A DNA stretch of 26,729 nucleotides from Conidiobolus incongruus B7586 (lineage: Eukaryota; Entomophthoromycota; Entomophthoromycetes; Entomophthorales; Conidiobolaceae). The position numbers were made by a program, and so were the translations under genes. The stretch spans positions 1-26,729 of the forward strand of contig JNEM01012232.1 of the NCBI GenBank assembly GCA_000697335.1, written 5' to 3'. A model generated the notes under the pieces. That model was not told where the DNA came from and made no database searches. It saw only the letters and a program-made list of their open reading frames with translations. How positions within the stretch are numbered: position 1 is the first letter of the stretch; each line of letters starts with the position of its first letter. Positions 19,893 through 26,729 of the stretch are shown here, piece after piece.

Positions 19893-19899
19893 TATATAA
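19893..19899 (+). promoter_or_regulatory. TATA box of the LITAF gene
   Basis: TATATAA, 55 bp before the ATG at 19954, the same spacing as other genes of the window. Confidence 0.45.
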
Positions 19900-19953
19900 T
19901 CCATCTTTTTAATTGTTCAAATAGCATTCTAATTCCAATAATACTAAATTGAT

Positions 19954-20446
19954 ATGACTAAGAATAATATTTCCACCTCTTCAAATCAGTCAACTTCTAG
20001 AAATGATGATATTGATCCTAATGACCTTCCTCCAGCTTACACGTCAATTAACGAAGCTACCTCGTTAACTAGCAAACTTACCCCACTACCTACTCAACAT
20101 GGTACAACGTCAAGTAATCCTGTTCCCTCAATGGAACCCAGTAGATATAGTTTAGACGACGAAATAGCTAGACATGAAGATGGAATACCAACCGAAATGT
20201 TCTGTCCATTCTGTCGACATAGTATTACTACTCAAGTATCAAGAAGACCAGGTAAAATTATTTAAAATTTTCATTTTATCACAAAATTAAATAATAATTA
20301 TAAAAGGTTTAACTGCTGGTTTGTTGTCAGCCGCTATGTGCTTTGTGTGCTGGCCCCTCTTCTGGGTACCGCTAGTAGCTCGCTCATGTACCGATGTTGT
20401 TCACCGTTGTCCGGAATGTAACGCTGTTATTGCTTCTCAAACTTAA
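19954..20446 (+). CDS. LITAF-domain membrane-associated protein, two exons
   Basis: Exons 19954-20251 and 20307-20446 join across a 55 bp intron (GTAAAA...AAAAG) to 145 codons. The intron splits the Gly100 codon. The C-terminal half is a LITAF domain: C84-P-F-C87, a hydrophobic stretch at residues 101-123 (LTAGLLSAAMCFVCWPLFWV) that inserts into one membrane leaflet, and H132-R-C134-P-E-C137 closing the zinc site. Family proteins (LITAF/SIMPLE, CDIP1) sit on the cytosolic face of late endosomes and lysosomes. The N-terminal half is Ser/Thr/Pro-rich and disordered, with a PPAY motif at 26-29, a ligand for WW domains of NEDD4/Rsp5 ubiquitin ligases; animal LITAF carries the same type of motif. 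The protein ends a few residues after the zinc site, as is usual. Confidence 0.92.
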
Positions 20447-21469
20447 ACTCACAACAATTCAGAACGATATGTTTTATCGATCGGTGTATTAACAAATATA
20501 GTGATATACTAATAAGAAATTTTTTAGCATTAGTACATTAATTCTTTCATCTATTATTTAATAGCAAATATCTATATATAATCAAGTAAACTCATAATTT
20601 TAGTTTTATATTTATAGTTTTTTTAGTAAAACACACTTCAAAATAAATTTTTTCACTCATCAAAATCAACTGAAACTTTGTTAACAGTAGTGTTTTCATC
20701 ATATTTATTGATATAAAAATACGAATATATTGTGATCTGTTTTGATAAATGAATTCAAAGATGATATCATGGATGAAATGTTAGGGTTTTGTTATTTATT
20801 AAGTCGCTCATATTTTCATAACCTTTTTAAAGCTGTTATATCAAAATTATCAAATACTGAAAATGTATGTTATATATGATTAAATAATCACTGAAAAATG
20901 ATTATTATTTGCATTAAATGATTAATTTTAGAAATAAAATTGTAAATGGTGTAATATATTTTATTAATGAATATAATAAATTATGAAATATATTCGATCC
21001 TAAAATTATGAAATATGTTTTGAATAACTAATCGATTTAATCACTCGAAATATTTATATTATTGATTAATAGTATAACCAATACATATAACTAATCATTG
21101 ATAATATTATCTAATTTAATCAAAAATTTAAGGGTAATAATAACCAATACCTAGTTAATATTTCAATTTCACTTTGTTGAAAGATATATCCAAAAATTAA
21201 AAAATATTCTCAATACCTCATTTGTATTGCTATTATTAAAATGTATATTCTTTTAAATGGTATGAATATATTATAACAGGTATTAAACAATGATAAATTT
21301 TATTACATAAGCATTGGGAAGATTAAAAGATGAGTATAGGTGAATGCAATTGTGAGTTTAATGTTCAATCAAATATATTTATATTATTAGATACTTTAAA
21401 ATAGATGAATAATAGACTACTTCCTTATAATACTCACTTTTACAATTTTTATTTTATATGAAGATATTG
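20447..21469. other. AT-rich spacer
   Basis: About 1 kb between the LITAF gene and the first sHSP gene. A 36-codon ATG frame at 20769-20879 is the only notable reading frame. I do not consider it supported. Confidence 0.4.
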
Positions 21470-21553
21470 TTTATTGATTTATCAAATAATGATTTAATAC
21501 ATAAAAATGGTTAACACTTTTAGCTATCAACCAACATTTCTGGTCCTGTTGGT

Positions 21554-21991
21554 TTAAGAAATTTGGATGCGACGAGATTGGGAGGTAGCCTTCTTGGGAA
21601 CTTTGACTTCGAGAATACCATTGTTGAACTTGGCAGTGACATTGTCAAAGTCTGAGTCATTTCTCAACTGGATGGATCTGCTGAACTTACCGAATGAGCG
21701 CTCGGAAACTCTGACATGATTCTGTTCGTATTGTTGATCGCGCTTGGATTCACCTGAGATTTGGAGGTAGTTATCGTTGATATCGAGCTTAACATCCTCG
21801 GGTTTGAAGCCAGGTAATTCAGCATGGACTACTGTTTCTTTTTCGTTTTCATACACATCAACGTTGGGACCAAAGTTGCCGAATCCTCTGTGACGATCAT
21901 CGAAGAAATGGCCCAAAGAGCGGTTCATAAAGCGATCCAAGGTACGATCGCTATCAAAGAAATGGGGATTATAAAAGTGTTGCAAAGACAT
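21554..21991 (-). CDS. small heat-shock protein (Hsp20/alpha-crystallin), copy 1
   Basis: ATP-independent holdase chaperone of 145 residues, normal for the family, single exon. The N-terminal arm MSLQHFYNPHFFDSDRTLDRF and a Phe-rich segment (LGHFFDDRHRGFGNFG) precede the alpha-crystallin domain from about residue 42 to 137: VDVYENEKETVVHAELPGFK, EDVKLDINDNYLQISGE, SERSFGKFSRSIQL, FNNGILEVKVPKK with the conserved 'NGxLxVxxPK' turn. The C-terminal IQI of RRIQIS is the I-x-I motif that docks into neighbouring subunits in oligomers. A TATA box (22083-22090) and a nGAAnnTTCn heat-shock element (about 22188-22197) lie upstream. First of four paralogues. Confidence 0.95.
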   Translation of the reverse strand: MSLQHFYNPHFFDSDRTLDRFMNRSLGHFFDDRHRGFGNFGPNVDVYENEKETVVHAELPGFKPEDVKLDINDNYLQISGESKRDQQYEQNHVRVSERSFGKFSRSIQLRNDSDFDNVTAKFNNGILEVKVPKKATSQSRRIQIS

Positions 21992-22082
21992 GGTTGTTAA
22001 TTGGATTTAATACTTTGTTTTACTCTTAATATAAAATTATTATACTTTTTACTCGATGATGAATGGGACATGCCAGATGAAG

Positions 22083-22090
22083 TATATATA
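22083..22090 (-). promoter_or_regulatory. TATA box of sHSP copy 1
   Basis: TATATATA 92 bp before the ATG at 21991. Copy 2 has homologous flanking sequence but lacks this motif. Confidence 0.4.
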
Positions 22091-22178
22091 CCTAAAATTA
22101 TTGAGACTGTTAACGTCATAGATATCAAAATGATACCTTGATGAAATCATTAAGGTTATTTTCATTCAAAATATTGAA

Positions 22179-22197
22179 GAATGGTTTGGAAATTTCT
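22179..22197 (-). promoter_or_regulatory. heat-shock element of sHSP copy 1
   Basis: On the + strand GAATGGTTTGGAAATTTC contains the canonical GAAnnTTC (22189-22196) with another GAA exactly two 5-bp units away (22179-22181). It lies about 90-105 bp upstream of the TATA box, a normal HSF site position. Confidence 0.45.
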
Positions 22198-23505
22198 ACC
22201 CATCTAACCAAATTGGTATTGATTTGAATCATGTCCAATCTATTTCAAATTATTTGGTGACTTCATTTTGATGTCATTATTAAGAATGTGTATTGTTTAT
22301 AGCTCATTTACAGTTAGAATACGATACATATAGGTGATTATATTTTCTTGTTAAATTAATGAAATATAGTATAGATGCAGATAATCATCTTGAGTGAAGC
22401 TTTTTTCATAGTTAAATAACTAATCAAATTCTTTATAATATTTATATAATCAAAAATAGTTTGAAAATTTGCAAATATCAAATATTATTAAAATATATTC
22501 AATCAATCAATTACCTAATTATAGACAACATATCAAAAATTGAATACAATACAAAATTAAACTTAAATCTAATGCTTCAAAATATTGCGTAAATGATTAT
22601 TAGCTCTTATTAATTGTCAAATATAATTATGGTATAATTCACAAATATATTTATTTTAAAATATAAACTTCTATATAAAATGAATTATTAAATTCAAATT
22701 TTATTGATAACATTCTATTTGAATTTAAAATATAGCACAGATATATTTGAGCCATTATTCCAAGTTTATATCTAAAAATGAAGAATCATTTTCAAGGATT
22801 TAAGCGTATAAAAATAAAGTTATTAAAATGAATATATTAAAATTTATTATCATATGATTGACAAGAAACCCAATCAAGTACTCTAATCATTCTTCATTAT
22901 TTTCTTCTCCTATTAAGATATTCCAAGTTTAATATCCTTCAACAATGAAAATATTTCTCACTAATATGATAATAATATTTTAGGTTTAATCATTTTCAAC
23001 TTAATTATAAATTTTATTCACATCAGTTATGATGATAATTATCATAAGAATAACTATCATTGTGAATTATAAGTGCATCGATTTTGCAATATAACTTTTT
23101 TATTAGATGATTGTATGTTAGTATTTTAACAACCAATATCAATTTTATTTTCTAAAAAAGTCATTTGAATATAAAGTATTCAATTGATAGAATAAGTATC
23201 ATAAATTTATAAAATATTATAATAATAAAATCTATATTTTTTTTGAAAATTTGTATTTTATTAGTTAATTCAATTGGAGAGTAATAGTAATATTAATGAA
23301 AAATTAGGTGTATTAACAAACGTTCATTAACTCATATGAAAGTTAAATTATCTTTTTATAAGGATAATGATTATAATAAAACTAATAATAAATATGTATA
23401 ATATTTATAGTAATAATAAATTTATGAAATTTTAATACAATAGATTCAACAGAATATGGATCAAATAATGACCAAATTGAGAATAGTTACTTTCAGTTAG
23501 ATTTT
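22198..23505. other. AT-rich spacer within the sHSP cluster
   Basis: About 1.3 kb between sHSP copies 1 and 2. No coding region, RNA gene or repeat recognised. Confidence 0.4.
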
Positions 23506-23940
23506 TTATTGAATTTGAATTCTATCAGGCCAAGCTTTGGACTTCTTGCAAATATTAATTTCAACGAGACCATTGTTGAAATTGGCCTTGACGTTATCAA
23601 TATTTGAGCCATTGTTTAACTGAATGGAACGTGTAGGTTTGCCAAATGATCGTTCAGAAATTTTGACATGTTTCTCTTCATATTGTTCATCTCGTTTGCA
23701 TTCACCTGAGATTTGGAGGTAGTTGTCGTTGATATCGAGCTTAACATCCTCGGGTTTGAAGCCAGGTAACTCAGCATAGACAATAGTTTCTTTTACATTT
23801 TCATATACATCAACATTGTGATCAAGGTTGTTGAATTCACTGTGAAAATCAGAAAATATGCAGAATTCACGGCTCAAAAAACGATCCAAGGGATGATCAA
23901 AACTGAAGTAGGGATTATTGTAAAGGAATTGTAAAGACAC
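23506..23940 (-). pseudogene. small heat-shock protein copy 2, intact frame but ATG lost (GTG)
   Basis: Reads through 144 codons as an Hsp20 protein: SLQFLYNNPYFSFDHPLDRF, VDVYENVKETIVYAELPGFK, EDVKLDINDNYLQISGE, SERSFGKPTRSIQL, FNNGLVEINICKK and the C-terminal IQI. The codon matching the initiator of copy 1 is GTG (23940-23938). No other Met codon exists in the frame, and an in-frame TAG lies four codons upstream, so no AUG-started protein is possible. Substitutions at usually fixed places (FGKF to FGKP, VPKK to ICKK) and the missing TATA box fit loss of function. Because the rest of the frame is open and one tract is nearly identical to copy 4, the loss is recent or repaired by gene conversion. 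Use of GTG as a start in this nuclear gene is possible but unlikely. Confidence 0.75.
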
Positions 23941-24316
23941 GGTTAGTTGCTAAGCTTGGATTTTGTTTAATATATAATTATTATTATACTCAATGATGAA
24001 TGTGACTAAAGTGGCTATGCGTTCATACAGTTAAATCAATCCAATAATGTTAGCATAATTGAAATCATGGTGATACATGAATGAAATCAACTTATTCAAT
24101 TCTCAATTATTTGAAACAAACTAAGAATTTTGTAGTTAATTGTTTGTATATATCCAGATTGTTAATACTTTCAACCAAAATATACTTTTTAGTTATTTCA
24201 TTGGATAAGTATTATTTCATTTAATTATGAAATTTTTAAATCACCTCCTAGTTGATTGAATGAAATTGTGTATAGATGCACTTATAAAAATCTAGTTTTC
24301 AAGATCCATATTTTGG
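23941..24316. other. divergent intergenic region of the sHSP cluster
   Basis: About 440 bp between sHSP copies 2 and 3. Near 23993 it shares tgatgaatg and flanking bases with the copy 1 promoter (near 22058), showing that copies 1 and 2 arose with their promoters. No gene seen. Confidence 0.4.
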
Positions 24317-24324
24317 TATATAAG
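24317..24324 (+). promoter_or_regulatory. TATA box of sHSP copy 3
   Basis: TATATAAG, 55 bp before the ATG at 24380. Confidence 0.5.
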
Positions 24325-24379
24325 CCCAACTATCATAGTTAACATGATTTGAGTTTAAAATAATAGCCACGAAATAAAG

Positions 24380-24844
24380 ATGTCATTAAGCCGCTTTTAC
24401 AGACCATTTTTAGAATCCAGTCGTTCTATTGATAATTTATTCAACAGAGAATTTAACAGAATCTTCAACAACTTCCATCTCTCCCATCCAAGTCGCTTCA
24501 ATGTATTCAACGAAGGTCCTCTGGTAAATCTATACGATAACAAGAAAGAAACCAAGCTTCAAGTTGAATTACCCGGATTCAAGAAGGAAGATGTTAAAGT
24601 GAGCGTTAAGGACCAGTACTTGACAATTTCTGGTGAAAACAAGGTTGACCAAGATTATAATCAGGATGATTTGAAGATTGCTGAGCGCTCTTTTGGCAAA
24701 TTTACTCGATACTTCCAATTGGATCCAAATAATGACGTGGATGCTATTCAAGCCAAGTACGAAAATGGAATATTGGAAGTAACCATTCCAAAGAAGGAAA
24801 TTATCGAACCTGAGAAGGAAGAGAAGGAAATTGAAATCTCTTAA
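24380..24844 (+). CDS. small heat-shock protein (Hsp20/alpha-crystallin), copy 3
   Basis: Single exon, 154 codons, the most divergent member of the cluster. The N-terminal arm is MSLSRFYRPFLESSRSIDNL with two more Phe-rich segments. The alpha-crystallin domain (about 49-145) reads VNLYDNKKETKLQVELPGFK, EDVKVSVKDQYLTISGE, AERSFGKFTRYFQL and YENGILEVTIPKKE. The C-terminal extension is unusually acidic/basic (EPEKEEKEIEIS) and still ends in an I-x-I motif (IEI). Divergent from copy 2 and tandem with copy 4. TATA box 55 bp upstream; AATAAA at 24882. Predicted cytosolic oligomeric holdase. Confidence 0.95.
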   Translation: MSLSRFYRPFLESSRSIDNLFNREFNRIFNNFHLSHPSRFNVFNEGPLVNLYDNKKETKLQVELPGFKKEDVKVSVKDQYLTISGENKVDQDYNQDDLKIAERSFGKFTRYFQLDPNNDVDAIQAKYENGILEVTIPKKEIIEPEKEEKEIEIS

Positions 24845-24881
24845 GAATGATTACTATTGAGACATTGTTTTTACAATTTTA

Positions 24882-24887
24882 AATAAA
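24882..24887 (+). terminator. AATAAA polyadenylation signal
   Basis: AATAAA 37 bases after the stop of sHSP copy 3. Confidence 0.45.
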
Positions 24888-25444
24888 TGATTCATATCCT
24901 GTATGTTCACAATACTTGTCTGTATTCTTGTTTTTATTTTGAAGCATTTATTCTTTGATATCTAATAATAAATAGATAGGATTATCTTGTTTAATGGAAC
25001 TTTCATGATTTTGATGTATCAAATTAAATTTTTAAATAAAGCCAATAATTTCATTATAAAACACAGAAACTAATGATGGCATTGAGTTAAGTGAATATAC
25101 ACTATACAAAGTATTCTGTTCAAATTGATTATTCCTAATTTCAATGATAACCTTGCAGATATTTTTGTTTAAAGTATATGATCATATAAAAGAGATATCA
25201 GCATTATCATAAAATGATAAAACGTTTTGGATTATTATCTTTTGATTACAAAATATTAACTAATTGATCTTTAATAAATCATTGGACTGCGGAATTTGTT
25301 GATTTTGGGTAATATCTAAATTTGGTAAATTCTGGTATTTTCGGTTCCGAAATTCGAATTTTGTAGAGTTTGATAGAAATTTGAGCTTGAATCTGGAAAA
25401 TTAGAGATATATTTCTATGTTAAAATCATTTGACAAACTTTTGA
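24888..25444. other. AT-rich spacer and promoter region of sHSP copy 4
   Basis: About 560 bp without a gene. At 25338-25358 there is a cluster of TTC/GAA triplets (TTTCGGTTCCGAAATTCGAA). It resembles a heat-shock element, but its 4-bp and 3-bp offsets do not fit the strict 5-bp spacing. Confidence 0.35.
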
Positions 25445-25452
25445 TATAAATA
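25445..25452 (+). promoter_or_regulatory. TATA box of sHSP copy 4
   Basis: TATAAATA, 76 bp before the ATG at 25529. Confidence 0.5.
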
Positions 25453-25528
25453 GCCAGCGCTTCTCTTCCAAACTCTACAAGTAGAATTGAATAATTATAT
25501 ACTAGAATCAAGTCTTAAATAATCAACA

Positions 25529-25975
25529 ATGTCTTTACAACGCTTTTTCAACAACTCTTTCTTTGATAACGATCATCGCGCCTTAGAACGTTTTATGAAC
25601 CGTGAACTGAGCCATTTCTTTGATGACCATACAGGGTTTAGAGGATTCGGCAACTTTGGTCCCAATGTTGATGTATATGAAACCGACAAAGAAACAGTAG
25701 TCCATGCTGAATTACCTGGATTCAAACCCGAGGATGTTAAGCTCGATATCAACGACAACTACCTCCAAATCTCAGGTGAATGCAAACGAGATGAACAATA
25801 TGAAGAGAAACATGTCAAAGTTTCTGAACGATCATTTGGTAAATTTACTCGAACCATCTCATTGAGAAAGGACTCAGATCTTGATAATGTCACTGCCAAG
25901 TTCAATAATGGTGTCCTTGAAGTAAATATTCCTAAGAAACCTTCTTCTCAACCTCGTCGTATTCAGATTTCTTAA
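25529..25975 (+). CDS. small heat-shock protein (Hsp20/alpha-crystallin), copy 4
   Basis: Single exon, 148 codons, closest to copy 1 in its N-terminal arm (MSLQRFFNNSFFD, FMNRELSHFFDDH, GNFGPNVDVYE). The alpha-crystallin domain (about 45-140) reads KETVVHAELPGFKPEDV, LDINDNYLQISGE, SERSFGKFTRTISL and FNNGVLEVNIPKK. The C-terminal IQI of RRIQIS is the inter-subunit I-x-I motif. Bases 25721-25843 are almost identical to copy 2, far more than the flanking parts, which points to gene conversion. It carries its own TATA box and is tandem with copy 3. Predicted heat-inducible cytosolic holdase. Confidence 0.95.
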   Translation: MSLQRFFNNSFFDNDHRALERFMNRELSHFFDDHTGFRGFGNFGPNVDVYETDKETVVHAELPGFKPEDVKLDINDNYLQISGECKRDEQYEEKHVKVSERSFGKFTRTISLRKDSDLDNVTAKFNNGVLEVNIPKKPSSQPRRIQIS

Positions 25976-26640
25976 ATATGAAAAATTGTGAATATTCATT
26001 CTTAGTCATTAACCATTATTTATTCTACCCTATTCGATTAATCCATTTCTATATTACCATATTCAACATCCTAAACTTATTTAAATTTATTTATTTTGAA
26101 TAAAATTTTTTTCAATTTTATCATATGAATAAATATTGTGATTTTAATTTTCCTTATTTTTTACCCTTTGAAATAACATATATAGCATATTATTGAAATT
26201 AATATTAAATTTTTAGTGGTAATTTCATTATCTATTAATATTTTGTTGTATTTATAAATTGTTTGATAGCAAATTCTGTATAATATTTCATTTAATATAA
26301 TATTAATAATAAATATGATTTTTCACTATATTAAAAATAATATAGGTATTTAATAACCTAATTTTATGTTTATTTATCATTCTTAAAATATTTATATTTT
26401 TTCAAAGATTTAATAAAATCATATACAAAATACACATTAATTAATAATATGTTTTTTATTCAAAAATTTAACCTTGAAAATTATAGATTTTAATAATATT
26501 CCTTTTAAATAATCAAAATTAGAATTTTTTATTTTGAAATTAAATTTTAATTAATTAAATTATAAATAAATATCTTATTATTTAATAAAAGTTTGAGAAA
26601 TATTATAATAGTCATAACTAAACAAAATCTATTAATACAC
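25976..26640. other. AT-rich region
   Basis: About 660 bases becoming increasingly A/T-only towards the right. Nothing recognised apart from the 3' flank of sHSP copy 4. Confidence 0.4.
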
Positions 26641-26642
26641 TA

Positions 26643-26729
26643 ACTTGCAAAAATGAGTCATAAAATCAAATATATATATATTTTAATTAATAACTAAAAT
26701 AATTATATATATTAATTTACTTGAAATTA
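26643..26729 (+). mobile_element. left end of a second Tc1/mariner copy, cut by the window edge
   Basis: Begins after a TA (26641-26642) with acttgcaaaaatgagtcat, matching the terminus at 498 over 28 bases except for transitions. It retains G and C where the 498 copy has A and T, so it is less mutated at this end. The rest lies outside the window. Confidence 0.55.

Noticed and set aside
20769-20879. 36-codon ATG frame (starts MDEMLGFCYLLSRS)
   Set aside because: Reasonable start, but too short, no known motif, and no promoter or homologue visible.

Overview
The window looks like nuclear DNA of an AT-rich filamentous fungus. Protein genes are short, spaced by very AT-rich intergenic DNA, interrupted by small GT-AG introns (51-130 bp), mostly preceded by TATA boxes about 55-85 bp before the ATG, and followed by AATAAA signals. 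Gene content (DUF4419 paralogues, a TLD protein, LITAF-like protein, sHSP array, GPI-type wall protein, thymidylate synthase) and composition would suit an early-diverging fungus such as Conidiobolus (Entomophthoromycotina). That placement is inference from style, not demonstrated.

Layout. 1-2160 is extremely AT-rich. Inside it I read a complete but heavily C-to-T/G-to-A mutated Tc1/mariner transposon (about 498-2052) with terminal inverted repeats. A second, less mutated copy of the same terminus sits at the right edge (26643 onward). 2160-11825 is a DUF4419 neighbourhood: a dead copy (-), an intact gene (-), an intact gene (+) and another dead copy (+), with a three-exon histidine phosphatase gene and a tRNA-Ser(AGA) gene between the last two. 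12397-13791 is a five-exon gene for a membrane-anchored TLD-domain protein (-). 14853-15551 encodes a secreted, proline-rich, probably GPI-anchored surface protein. 15552-18053 is gene-poor with possible gene remnants, one faintly SET-domain-like. 18054-19036 is two-exon thymidylate synthase (-). 19954-20446 is a two-exon LITAF-domain protein. 21554-25975 holds four small heat-shock (alpha-crystallin) genes in a -,-,+,+ order, one of which has lost its ATG.

How it fits together. This is not an operon-like system. It is a stretch of chromosome with two local gene-family expansions (DUF4419 and sHSP), each in symmetric -,-,+,+ order and each containing decayed members, bounded by transposon copies. 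The most interesting signals are the RIP-like hypermutation of the Tc1/mariner element, the ATG-less sHSP copy sharing a near-identical tract with its neighbour, five Trp-to-TGA changes in one DUF4419 pseudogene, and unusual architectures (a TLD domain with an N-terminal membrane anchor; a phosphatase with a PIP-box-like tail).
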